Position numbers and translations under genes: made by a program
DNA from: Streptomyces xinghaiensis S187
GTDB lineage: Bacteria; Actinomycetota; Actinomycetes; Streptomycetales; Streptomycetaceae
Length of the DNA stretch: 64,000 nucleotides
Direction of reading: 5' to 3'
Assembly (NCBI RefSeq): GCF_000220705.2
Contig: NZ_CP023202.1
Coordinates: 7,073,892-7,137,891 of the forward strand
Notes under the pieces: generated by a model
Seen by the model: the letters and a program-made list of their open reading frames with translations, nothing else
Told to the model about the DNA's origin: nothing
Databases searched by the model: none
Part shown: one piece after another, positions 8,298 through 16,423 of the stretch
How positions within the stretch are numbered: the stretch's first letter is position 1
How the letters are laid out: each line of letters begins with the position of its first letter

Positions 8298-9149
8298 TCA
8301 CGGCCGGGTGGAGGGCCTCCTACTCCCGGCATTCGACGCGCTCCCGCTCGAGGGTCTCCGGCGGTGTGACCACCACCGGTGCGGCCGCCGGATGGGCACC
8401 TGGCCACCGACGCGGGCCCACATCGGTGCCCCCACAACGATGCGGTGGACGTCCTCCATGCCGGGTTCACCGATCGGGTGCCACCGGTCGTGGTCGAGTT
8501 CGATGTCCAGGTAGACCTCTGCGCACCAGTGGCAGTCGGCCATCCTGTCGAGGGTGGACTCCCTTGGCTCCCCTTCTGCGCGGGGGCCCCCTTCTCCAGG
8601 GGCGAGCGCGATAGCCAGGGCCTCCACGGCCATCTCTTCGTCGTCGCCCCATCCGTGCTCGCGCCCGCGTGAAGCCAGAAGGTCCCGCACGGCCCACCAG
8701 GACGACGGGGTGTGTCCTGGGCCTTCCGCGTCGCCCGGGCGGTAGCCGGTGTTGTCGAGGCTCCCGAACAGAATGACGTCGACGCGCCGCCCGGCGGCAT
8801 CGCGGTCACGGGTGTGAAGGAGAACTTCAGGGCGGGGCGCCGCGCCTGAGTAGAGGGCGAACTCCACCTCCCCCTTACCGGAGGCAACCCACGCCCGCGG
8901 CGGTTCGGTGAGAGCCCTGTCCGCGATGTGCCCCACCTTTCTGGTGATCTGCTGGGTGATTTCGTACCGGGTACGCTCCGTGCGCTCCCTGGTGATCTGC
9001 CACTGCCCCACGCACGGGATCTGCGGGCTGGTGTAGGCGTGCTTCTTGCGGCTGAGGTCGATCCCGTTCGCCCCGGCGAATTCCTCGACCCTGCGCTGTG
9101 ACCAATACCGGTACGCGCCCAGCGCACGGGGCTTCATGCGTCGTAACAT
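8298..9149 (-). CDS. Hypothetical protein, possible 3' frameshift
   Basis: About 283 residues; no family is recognised with confidence. The N-terminal half (AYRYWSQRRVEEFAGANGI and onward) and the middle (VDVILFGSLDNTGYRPG) look like a globular actinobacterial protein. Start options are ATG 9149 (next codon a TTA leucine) or ATG 9137. The last ~28 codons of this frame are arginine/serine/proline-rich. A neighbouring frame from about 8400 reads more naturally (PVVVTPPETLERERVECRE) and stops at 8320, so a one-base indel near 8400 is possible. It follows the TPR gene at 9375 on the same strand with a 225-bp gap. Confidence 0.6.
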   Translation of the reverse strand: MLRRMKPRALGAYRYWSQRRVEEFAGANGIDLSRKKHAYTSPQIPCVGQWQITRERTERTRYEITQQITRKVGHIADRALTEPPRAWVASGKGEVEFALYSGAAPRPEVLLHTRDRDAAGRRVDVILFGSLDNTGYRPGDAEGPGHTPSSWWAVRDLLASRGREHGWGDDEEMAVEALAIALAPGEGGPRAEGEPRESTLDRMADCHWCAEVYLDIELDHDRWHPIGEPGMEDVHRIVVGAPMWARVGGQVPIRRPHRWWSHRRRPSSGSASNAGSRRPSTRP

Positions 9150-9374
9150 CCGCCCAGCATGCCAACCCTGATGGTCTGCCGTATGGCGATCAGTCGCGGA
9201 CCTACAGCCGATGTCCACGTCGTCGGTATGGAGACATGGACCGAAGCCGCGAGTGCCCCACCGCTGCGGACAGGAAAGGGCCGGCCGGGCTGGCGTGCGC
9301 TACCGGGAACCGGACCGAGGCCTTGGTGTAGCCGCCCTGGCCGCGGCCGCCTGGTCCGCCGAGGCTGCCACTCC

Positions 9375-10439
9375 TCACTTCCGCTTCTTGCGGTCGAACC
9401 AGACGGTGGCCGCGATGGGCGCGATGCCGGCCCAGAAGAGCATCTGGGGAATCGGGCGGTCGCTCCACGGAACCTGTGAGATCAGCAGTGCGCAGAGCAT
9501 GGCCCAGGCGGCCTGGGCCAGCACGATGCGGGCCCAGAAGCCGCGGCGGACCAGGGAGCGGATGTTGAGCCGTACGCCCGCGCGCAGTCTGCGGTAGCGG
9601 CGCCAGGCGCCGAACGCCCAGATCGCCGACATGAGCACCACGACCCACACGCGGGTGGCGAGGGACACCGGCAGCTCCGGCGCCTCGCCCTCGGCGGGGA
9701 AGAGGTTCACCATCGCGCCGGCGAGCAGCAGACAGATCAGCGCCAGCCACCGAAAGCCGCGCAGCAGTCGGTAGGTGGCCTGATCGAGTCCTCTGCTGAG
9801 CGACGACGATCCGGGGACAGCGGCGAGTGCGTCGGCATACAGGCCGGCGGCCTGGGACGCCTTCACACCCGGGGTCTTCGCGGCCTTGGCGGTCTGCTGG
9901 GACAGGGCCAGCTCGTGCGTGGGGTCCAGGGACAGGATGTGGCGCTCGAGGGCGTCCGTCACCTCGTCGTTCCCGGCCACTGCGGCGAGCTTCCACAGCG
10001 TCTCGTACGCGCCGACCTCTTCAGGGGCGAGACGTACCGCCTCCTCGGCCATGGAGACACCCTCGCCCCACGTGTCCGGGTTCGGGGGAAAGCACAGAAG
10101 CTCCGCCAGGAGCGCGTACGCGCCCCACCACTGGGGATCGATGCGAACCGCCTCGCGCGCGGCCTGCCGCGCCTCGTCCCGGCGCCCCAGGCTGCGCAGG
10201 ACGCGGGCGCGCAGGTCGACCGCGTCGAGGTCCTCCGGCGCGACCCTCAGCCCTTCGTCGAGCGCGGCGAGCGCCTCCCCGTGCTCACCGGCGTTCATGT
10301 GGCAGCGCGCCAGCCGGGTCCAGGCGCGCACCTCGCCGGGGTCTTCCGCGAGGCGGCGGGCGAGCAGGGACTTGGCGTCCTCGTACCGCCCGAGCTCGAT
10401 CAGCGCGCCCGCCTGCTGGGTCAGCGGGTGAAGGCTCAC
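9375..10439 (-). CDS. TPR protein with C-terminal membrane helices
   Basis: The 354-residue protein begins with several TPR helices (LIELGRYEDAKSLLARRL, ARCHMNAGEHGEALAALDEG, VLRSLGRRDEARQAAREA, from residue 10 to ~190). It ends with about four hydrophobic helices (WLALICLLLAGAMV, VWVVVLMSAIWAFGAW and two more). The GTG start overlaps the stop of the AAA+ gene (GTGA), so the two are co-translated. It may anchor the ATPase or its substrates to the membrane, by inference from coupling. Confidence 0.82.
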   Translation of the reverse strand: MSLHPLTQQAGALIELGRYEDAKSLLARRLAEDPGEVRAWTRLARCHMNAGEHGEALAALDEGLRVAPEDLDAVDLRARVLRSLGRRDEARQAAREAVRIDPQWWGAYALLAELLCFPPNPDTWGEGVSMAEEAVRLAPEEVGAYETLWKLAAVAGNDEVTDALERHILSLDPTHELALSQQTAKAAKTPGVKASQAAGLYADALAAVPGSSSLSRGLDQATYRLLRGFRWLALICLLLAGAMVNLFPAEGEAPELPVSLATRVWVVVLMSAIWAFGAWRRYRRLRAGVRLNIRSLVRRGFWARIVLAQAAWAMLCALLISQVPWSDRPIPQMLFWAGIAPIAATVWFDRKKRK

Positions 10440-11731
10440 AGCTTGCGCTTCCGCTTCAGGTAGGCGACCAGGTCGTCGTACATCCCGCCCTCGTTCGCGA
10501 ACATCGCCACGTTGCGGGCGGCGGCGAACCACGGCTCGGTGGACGGCACGACGGCCTTCGCCGCGTTCAGCAGGTCCTTCATGCCGATCATGCGGACGGT
10601 CCCGGTGCGGGCGGAGTCCAGCAGCGCGCTCTCGGCCGCCGCTTCGCACAGATGCGCCAGGTCCGCCCCGGACAGCCCTTCGGTGATCTTGGCCAGCTTC
10701 CCCACATCGACCGACTCGATCGGCCGGTCCCGCAGGTGATAGCGGAGGATCGCCTCGCGCGCCGCGGTGTCGGGAGGCAGCACCAGCAGGGTCCGGTCCA
10801 GGCGGCCCGGGCGGCGCAGAGCGATGTCCACATCCCAGGGGACGTTGGTGGCGGCCAGCACGAAGACGCCCTCATTGGCGCTCGGGTCGATGCCGTCCAG
10901 CTCGGTCAGCAACTGGTTGACGGTGTTGCGCATGCCGCTGTGGTGGGTACGGCTGCGCTTGGCACCCAGCGCGTCCAGTTCGTCCAGAAACACCACGCAC
11001 GGCGCCTGACGGCGCGCGACCTCGAAGACCTGGTGCATGTTGCGCTCGGAGTTGCCGATCCACATGTCGAGCACATCGCTGACCGACACGGACAGGAAAC
11101 TCGCACCGAGTTCCCCGGCGACGGCGCGGGCGATGAAGGTCTTGCCGCAGCCGGGCGGACCGTACAGCAGCAGCCCGCCGCGCAGGCTCTTGCCGTACAG
11201 CTTCCGCAGCTCGGGATTGCGCAGGGGCGCGAGGAACGCGGCCTCCAGACGGTCCTTGACCTCCTGCATCCCGCCGACGTCCGCGAGCCGCACGGTACCG
11301 GGCGCGTCCACGTCCCAGGCGGAGGCGTCCCCCGGGTCCCCGCTGCCGTCGACGGTGAGCGGAGCCTCGACGAACCGGGGCGGGACGACATCACCGACCT
11401 GGTCCTCTGCGGCCCGCCAGTCGAAACCCTCCCGCGCCTCAGAGCCAGCCGCGGATGCCGCGCCCTGCTCAGGCGCCGGCGCGGGTTCGGGCTCCGTGGC
11501 GGTCCCCGGCGCCGGCGCTGGAGCCGGTGCGCCCATGGCGCGGGCCATGAGCTGACGGGCCTGTGCGTCGCCCGGCGCGTGCTGCAGCGCGACCGCCACC
11601 TCGGTGACCGCCGCGTCGGACTGCCCCGCGGCCAGCAGCAGCTCCGCGAGATGCAGGCGCAGCGGGACGTCACCGGGCGCCGCCTCAACTGCCGTACGCA
11701 AACTCTGGATCAAAGAAGAATCCGCCCCCAT
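10436..11731 (-). CDS. AAA+ ATPase (Cdc48/FtsH-like single domain) with N-terminal TPR-like part
   Basis: The 431-residue protein has an N-terminal TPR-like segment (residues 5-65), an alanine/proline/glutamate-rich linker, and one AAA+ module. Visible motifs are Walker A GPPGCGKT (near residue 202), Walker B CVVFLDELDALG, sensor-1 AATN, and the second region of homology RRPGRLDR with its arginine fingers. Such ATPases remodel or unfold protein complexes. No protease domain is present. It is translationally coupled to the TPR membrane protein. The start ATG 11731 drops a basic upstream extension that has no ribosome-binding site. Confidence 0.87.
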   Translation of the reverse strand: MGADSSLIQSLRTAVEAAPGDVPLRLHLAELLLAAGQSDAAVTEVAVALQHAPGDAQARQLMARAMGAPAPAPAPGTATEPEPAPAPEQGAASAAGSEAREGFDWRAAEDQVGDVVPPRFVEAPLTVDGSGDPGDASAWDVDAPGTVRLADVGGMQEVKDRLEAAFLAPLRNPELRKLYGKSLRGGLLLYGPPGCGKTFIARAVAGELGASFLSVSVSDVLDMWIGNSERNMHQVFEVARRQAPCVVFLDELDALGAKRSRTHHSGMRNTVNQLLTELDGIDPSANEGVFVLAATNVPWDVDIALRRPGRLDRTLLVLPPDTAAREAILRYHLRDRPIESVDVGKLAKITEGLSGADLAHLCEAAAESALLDSARTGTVRMIGMKDLLNAAKAVVPSTEPWFAAARNVAMFANEGGMYDDLVAYLKRKRKL

Positions 11732-11982
11732 GGCGCACAGCTTATGACGGCCGCACGACAGCGGCGGTGCCGGTACAGGGCCGCAGGCGTCATCGTGGTG
11801 ATCATTTCCGTGGTCATACCGGATGCACCCGGTGTGCGTGGACGGCACGCCGCAGGAAGTGCTGGACGCGGCCTGCAACCACCGAGTCGCACTGAACGGC
11901 AGACCTCCGCCCGCATCGGGGCGCCTGGCAGGCGCAGGCGAAGACCTTGACCCCCGTTTCTTACAGTCCTTAAGGTTTGTTC

Positions 11983-12375
11983 ATGGAGAAGACCTTGGGT
12001 ATTGAGGCCGCCCGCGCACGACTTGGCGACATCGCCGATCACGCCCGCACCACTGGCCAAGTCACCCACCTCACCCGGCACGGCCGGACCGTGGCAGTCA
12101 TCGGCCCCGCCCACGCCGTACAGCCCGCCGGCAACGTGAAGGTCATGTTGTTCGTCGGGGACGAGGACGGCCGGCCCTGCGCTCTCCCCGCCGTACCTCG
12201 CATCGGGGACACGTTCCGCCTCTTCAACGACGAGGACGAGGACTCCTTCTGGCTCGTTGTCGCCGTCCAATGGGACCTCGGGCCAAACGGCGAAGCCGAA
12301 GTTAACGTCCTGCTTGACCCCCACGACGTGAGGACCGCCGAACGCGACGCCACCGAAAACGCAGACCATGCCTGA
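11983..12375 (+). CDS. Phd/YefM-type antitoxin-like protein with C-terminal extension
   Basis: The N-terminal ~45 residues match the Phd/YefM DNA-binding fold (IEAARARLGDIADHARTTGQ, then THLTRHGRTVAVIGP). A C-terminal part of about 80 residues (VKVMLFVGDEDG, FWLVVAVQWDLG) is not the usual short toxin-binding tail. Total length is 130 residues. ATG 11983 is preferred over TTG 11977. The next gene overlaps its 3' end by 8 bp. No Doc/RelE toxin is recognisable beside it, so it may be a solitary regulator. Confidence 0.7.
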   Translation: MEKTLGIEAARARLGDIADHARTTGQVTHLTRHGRTVAVIGPAHAVQPAGNVKVMLFVGDEDGRPCALPAVPRIGDTFRLFNDEDEDSFWLVVAVQWDLGPNGEAEVNVLLDPHDVRTAERDATENADHA

Positions 12376-12625
12376 GTCCCAGGCGGCCCGTATGACCGCC
12401 AGCATGCTCAACCGCGAGCACGCCGTTCTCGCCCGCGAAGCCCAGGACATCGCTGACGCCGCTGCTCGCCTCGCCAACGACATCCCGGCCGGGTTGACCG
12501 CTGGCGAGGAGAAGCAGCTCGCTCGGGCGGTGCAGCAATTCCTCGTTCGCGCTACCCGTGCGTCGGCGATGCGGGAAGTCGCCACCCTGTACGAGGCCGA
12601 GATCGCTCCCACAGAGGAGCGCTGA
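12368..12625 (+). CDS. Small helical hypothetical protein
   Basis: The 85-residue product is almost entirely alpha-helical by composition (EHAVLAREAQDIADAAARL, then GEEKQLARAVQQFL). It overlaps the 3' end of the Phd-like gene by 8 bp, so they share a transcript. No domain is recognised. It could be the partner of the Phd-like protein, but it is not like a known toxin. Confidence 0.6.
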   Translation: MPESQAARMTASMLNREHAVLAREAQDIADAAARLANDIPAGLTAGEEKQLARAVQQFLVRATRASAMREVATLYEAEIAPTEER

Positions 12626-12790
12626 GAGGGCTGGCTTGAGCGCCCCCACCGGCCTGTGGGCGTAGCGACCCCGCCGGAGGCGAGAAACTGCGGATGCATG
12701 GCCGCAGCCAAAGCACCGCCCCGAGCGGGCCTCGGGTGGCACGCCGTCGAACGCGATGACACGGGACACCTGCATTGCCAGGGAACGCAG

Positions 12791-12820
12791 AACGTACGGA
12801 ATTAGGTCGCAAAACGTACG
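12791..12820 (+). promoter_or_regulatory. Direct repeats AACGTACG in the tap promoter
   Basis: Two copies of AACGTACG (12791-12798 and 12813-12820, 22 bp apart start to start) sit just upstream of a TAGGCT -10-like hexamer at 12833 and 35 bp before the tap start. Two-turn spacing suggests an operator, perhaps for the HTH of Tap itself; this is inference. Confidence 0.5.
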
Positions 12821-12854
12821 CGATGTGTGCGCTAGGCTGTCGGTGGAGGTCCCC

Positions 12855-15089
12855 ATGTCCGAGTTGTTCGACGCGGTCGACGCTCTTATCGCGTCCCGCG
12901 CCCCGCTGCCGCCGCCGGAGGAACGCAAGCGACTGCGCAAGGCCCACGGCCTGACGGTCGATGAAGTGGCCGCCGCTCTGAAAGTGCGCCGGGCCACGGT
13001 CAGCGGCTGGGAGTCCGGCAAGACCGAGCCGCGGCCGCCGGAACGCAATGCGTATGCACGACTGTTGGCGCAGCTCGCGGAGCTCTACCCGGCCCCCGTC
13101 GAAAGCGCCACGCCTGCGCGGGAGACCGCGGCGCCGGAAACCTTCACCGCTGCCCCCACCCCGGCACCGGAAACGCCGGTCAAGTCCCCTGGTACCGAGG
13201 CGGTGACCACGGCGGAGAACGCCCAGCCCCATACCGCCGGCGGTGCCCCTCCGCCTGCCCCGGTCGCCGGGCCGCGGCCGGCCCGGACAACCAGAACGTC
13301 GTCGCCCCCACGGCGCACGGCGGCGAGAAAGCTGACCCCGGCCGGCACCCCGGCTGGTGGCGGTGATGCGCGTTTTGAGAACGGGCCGCTCGCGGTCGTC
13401 GACGTCGAAGGCGGGCAGGTGCTGGCGTACTGCGTCGGCGGCCTGGTCCTGGACGTACCCGCGAAGTCGCTCCCGGCCCTGGTGGACTGGACCCTCAAGG
13501 AAGCAAGGCTCGGGGCGCCGAAGCTGTCCGGGCCGGGCAAGGACTCAGACCCACTGCTCGTACTCACCGAAGCCGCGTGCGAGCGCTACGGCCTGCCCGT
13601 GACCCTCACCGATGAGGAGCGGCTCGCCGGGCGGATCCCGGAAGGCCACAAGGTCATCAAGCAGCTGGCCCGCGCGGAGTGGAAGCTCACCAAGCGCGGC
13701 TTCGGGCCGTGGGCGCGGATCTACCGCCCGGCCCGCGGCTCCGAACGCGCCTGCGTCCAGCTGTGCATCCCCTCCTGGCACGCGCTCGACTCCCGTCACT
13801 GGGGCGAGGCCGCCCAGCTTCCGCCGCCGGAACTCGCCCGGGTCCTGGGCACGTACGCCTCCCGGGTGATGACGCCGCGCGGGTCGACCGCCGTCACCGG
13901 CCTGGAGCTGATGACCGCGCTGCACCCGCCGACCCGCGCCTCCGCACCGGACACGACGGGCAAGCGGCACTCCGAGCACAACCCCGGCAGCCTGGGCACG
14001 GACCCCGTGGACTGCGCGCCGTGCGAGGCCCCCGACGGGCACCCGCTGCTCGCCGACCTGCCCCGGTTCCACGTCCGCGGCCCCGCAGAGAAGTTGTTCG
14101 AGGAAGCCTATGACTGGGCGCGTCCGCTCACCGACGCCGAATGCCTGCGCCGGAACCTGGTGGGCATCGACGTGAACATGGCCTTCGCCGCCGGAGCCAA
14201 CGGCCTGGTCGTGGGCCTCGGCAAGCCGACGCATCTCAAGCAGCCGGCCTTCGATGCGAAGCTGCCCGGCGCCTGGCTGGTGGACCTCTCCCACGTCGAC
14301 CTGTCGAAGGTGAAGGTCGGCAAGGAATGGACGGAACTGGACGGCGCCCTGCTGCCCAGCCCGTTCACCCCGAAGGGCGAGCGCCCCCAGGGCCCAGCCT
14401 GGTACGCGACACCAACCGTCGCCTACGCCGTCGAACTCGGCTACGAGGTCCACCCCGCCGAGGCCTGGGTGCGGCACGAGAACGGCCGCTACCTGGACGG
14501 CTGGTACAACCGGCTGCGCGACGCCTACATCGCCACGATGGCCGACCTCGGGGTCACCGCCGACCTGCCGCCGGAGGAGTTCCTGGCGGCGATGGACGGC
14601 TACCGGCAGCGCGACCCGGAACTGGCGATCGTGGTGTCCGCGATCAAGGCGACCGTCAAGGGCGGCATCGGCAAGCTCCGTGAGCGGCCCCGCGGCGAGG
14701 GCTGGAAACCGGGCCAGCCGTGGCGGGCCCTGTCCCGGCCGACGTGGCGCCCGGACATCCGCGCGGCCGTCATCTCCCGCACCCGGATCAACATGCACCG
14801 CAAGATCGTCAAGCACGCCGCGTTCACCGGCCAGTACCCGGTCGCGATCCTCTCCGACTGCGCCGTCTACGCGGCCGACGGGACCAGCCCGCTGGACTTC
14901 CTGCCCTACCGCGCCGGCAATCCCCTCCCCGGCGGCTTCAAACTCGGGGTGAACCCCGGGCTGGTGAAGTGGGAGGGTACCCAGAGCGTGCTGTGGGGCG
15001 AAGGCCTGCATGAGCAGTACGGCCAGGACCTCAACTTGGCCCGGTACATCAAGGACGGCCAGGTCACCGGCCAGGACAACGGGGAGTAG
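12855..15089 (+). CDS. tap: Telomere-associated protein Tap
   Basis: The 744-residue protein matches Streptomyces Tap in length, architecture and gene order. An XRE-type helix-turn-helix occupies residues ~24-65 (LTVDEVAAALKVRRATVSGW). A proline/threonine-rich linker follows to ~170, and the conserved C-terminal body begins near FENGPLAVVDVEGGQVLAY. Tap binds the 3' overhang of linear replicons and recruits the terminal protein Tpg so that telomeres can be patched. ATG 12855 has GGTGGAGGT upstream. tpg follows after 5 bp, forming the classic tap-tpg operon. Confidence 0.95.
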   Translation: MSELFDAVDALIASRAPLPPPEERKRLRKAHGLTVDEVAAALKVRRATVSGWESGKTEPRPPERNAYARLLAQLAELYPAPVESATPARETAAPETFTAAPTPAPETPVKSPGTEAVTTAENAQPHTAGGAPPPAPVAGPRPARTTRTSSPPRRTAARKLTPAGTPAGGGDARFENGPLAVVDVEGGQVLAYCVGGLVLDVPAKSLPALVDWTLKEARLGAPKLSGPGKDSDPLLVLTEAACERYGLPVTLTDEERLAGRIPEGHKVIKQLARAEWKLTKRGFGPWARIYRPARGSERACVQLCIPSWHALDSRHWGEAAQLPPPELARVLGTYASRVMTPRGSTAVTGLELMTALHPPTRASAPDTTGKRHSEHNPGSLGTDPVDCAPCEAPDGHPLLADLPRFHVRGPAEKLFEEAYDWARPLTDAECLRRNLVGIDVNMAFAAGANGLVVGLGKPTHLKQPAFDAKLPGAWLVDLSHVDLSKVKVGKEWTELDGALLPSPFTPKGERPQGPAWYATPTVAYAVELGYEVHPAEAWVRHENGRYLDGWYNRLRDAYIATMADLGVTADLPPEEFLAAMDGYRQRDPELAIVVSAIKATVKGGIGKLRERPRGEGWKPGQPWRALSRPTWRPDIRAAVISRTRINMHRKIVKHAAFTGQYPVAILSDCAVYAADGTSPLDFLPYRAGNPLPGGFKLGVNPGLVKWEGTQSVLWGEGLHEQYGQDLNLARYIKDGQVTGQDNGE

Positions 15090-15094
15090 ACCGG

Positions 15095-15652
15095 ATGAGC
15101 ATGTTCGGCGAAGGCCTGGACAAGGCGGTGCAGCGGGCGTTCACGCGCCCGATCCCGAAGTCGGCCGGCGCGCAGATGCGATACCTGGTCAAGCAGCTCA
15201 AGGGCACCCGGGCCGTCGCCCAGATGCTGCGGGTCTCCCAGCGCACCGTCGAACGGTACGTGAAGGGCCAGATCAAAAAGCCCCGCCCGGACCTCGCCGC
15301 CCGCCTGGAGAACGAGGTGACGAAGCGGTGGCAGCCACAGGTCCGCGCCAAGGCCCGAGAGAGGGCGGCGACCACCGGCGGCATCGTCATCGACACCCGG
15401 GCCCGCATCGGCTACACCGCGCCGGTCGGCTCCACTGACGACGCCCGGGTCCGGCACCTGACCATCGCGCTGCCTCCGCAGTACGCCGCCCGGCTCTTCG
15501 ACGCCCAGCAGCAGGGCGTCGGCGACCAGCGCCTGCAGGAGATCGCCGCCGAAGCGCTCAAGGACGTGTACTTCCAGGACGGCGGCCGCCGCGCCGGAAG
15601 CCTGGAGGAAGTCCGCTTCACCGACATCGAGCATCTCGACTTCGACCTGTAG
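15095..15652 (+). CDS. tpg: Telomere terminal protein Tpg
   Basis: The 185-residue protein has the length and features of Streptomyces Tpg: GEGLDKAVQRAFTRPIPKSA at the start, a helix-turn-helix around residues 45-62 (VAQMLRVSQRTVERYVKG), and a conserved C-terminal half with the TIALPPQYAARLFDAQQQG stretch. Tpg becomes covalently attached to telomere 5' ends and primes end patching of linear chromosomes and plasmids. It lies 5 bp after tap and is followed by a strong terminator, so the pair is a self-contained operon. Confidence 0.95.
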   Translation: MSMFGEGLDKAVQRAFTRPIPKSAGAQMRYLVKQLKGTRAVAQMLRVSQRTVERYVKGQIKKPRPDLAARLENEVTKRWQPQVRAKARERAATTGGIVIDTRARIGYTAPVGSTDDARVRHLTIALPPQYAARLFDAQQQGVGDQRLQEIAAEALKDVYFQDGGRRAGSLEEVRFTDIEHLDFDL

Positions 15653-15667
15653 GCGCACCTGGACGCG

Positions 15668-15700
15668 AACGAGCCGGCAGCCTTGGGCTGCCGGCTCGTT
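15668..15700 (+). terminator. Terminator of the tap-tpg operon
   Basis: A perfect 15-bp stem (AACGAGCCGGCAGCC with its complement) encloses a TTG loop 16 bp after the tpg stop. Confidence 0.9.
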
Positions 15701-16179
15701 GCTGCGGCCCCGGAGTCAACCCGAATCCGCACGCTGTCCCTGAACGACCTGGTTGGAGCCATGCGGTGCAGGGGCGTAGCCGGATAGTCCCAGGGCGGGG
15801 TTGAAGGAAGCAACCCGATCTGGTCCGCTTCTGGGTGTTTGCGTGATCACCCGGTGAGCTGTGGTGCTCCTCGAGATGGGCACGAGTGAGCGAGCCCGCT
15901 ACTGCCATGGTCAGCGCCTCGATCGCTGCGGAGAACCCCCACCCTTTGGCCAACGGTCCTCGTAGCTGGACCGGTTTTTGTACTAAGCGCGACAAGTTTG
16001 AGGGTGGGACGTGCCTGAAGGAAAGTCCGGGATTGGTCATGACGCGCGGTCACCCGATGGCAGCATTCCTGTTACCGCGACACGGCGAGTCAACCGCCGA
16101 GCGGCACAACCTGGTTGGAGCCAGGCCGCCCTGCCGATGAGGCAGGGCCGCACAGCAACGCGATTGCAGAAAGGTGAAC
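15701..16179. other. Gene-free stretch flanked by a 15-bp direct repeat
   Basis: No protein-like frame was seen. The sequence ACCTGGTTGGAGCCA occurs at 15747-15761 and again at 16109-16123, 362 bp apart in the same orientation, enclosing most of this stretch. It could be a remnant of an insertion or a duplicated regulatory site; no integrase is near. Confidence 0.4.
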
Positions 16180-16416
16180 ATGTCGAAATTCACGGGCGGC
16201 CCACGACCGCACCTGGCGCTCTCGGAGGCCGGTGTCATCGGGGTCATGGTCCTCATCGTGGCGGTGCTGGTCATCACGGGCGTGAAGCCGCTCACCGCCG
16301 TGCTCATCACTGGCTGCGCCGGACTCGCCGGGGCCGTCATCGTGTGGGCCTGCACGACCGGGAAGTTGCTCGGGCTCCTGCGGTCGGCCTGGGCTGAGCT
16401 GCCGGCGTCGTCCTGA
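16180..16416 (+). CDS. Small two-helix membrane protein
   Basis: The 78-residue product has two hydrophobic helices (AGVIGVMVLIVAVLVITG and LTAVLITGCAGLAGAVIVWA) with a short positively charged loop. ATG 16180 follows GAAAGGTG. The next gene starts 8 bp downstream, so they are probably co-transcribed. No family is recognised; an SpdB-like transfer membrane protein is conceivable but not supported by a TraB neighbour. Confidence 0.65.
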   Translation: MSKFTGGPRPHLALSEAGVIGVMVLIVAVLVITGVKPLTAVLITGCAGLAGAVIVWACTTGKLLGLLRSAWAELPASS

Positions 16417-16423
16417 CGGCACC

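Noticed and set aside
13545..15011. A 488-codon minus-strand frame inside tap
   Set aside because: It is a shadow of tap, rich in Gly/Arg/Val/Ala with no domain, while the plus strand encodes a clear family protein.
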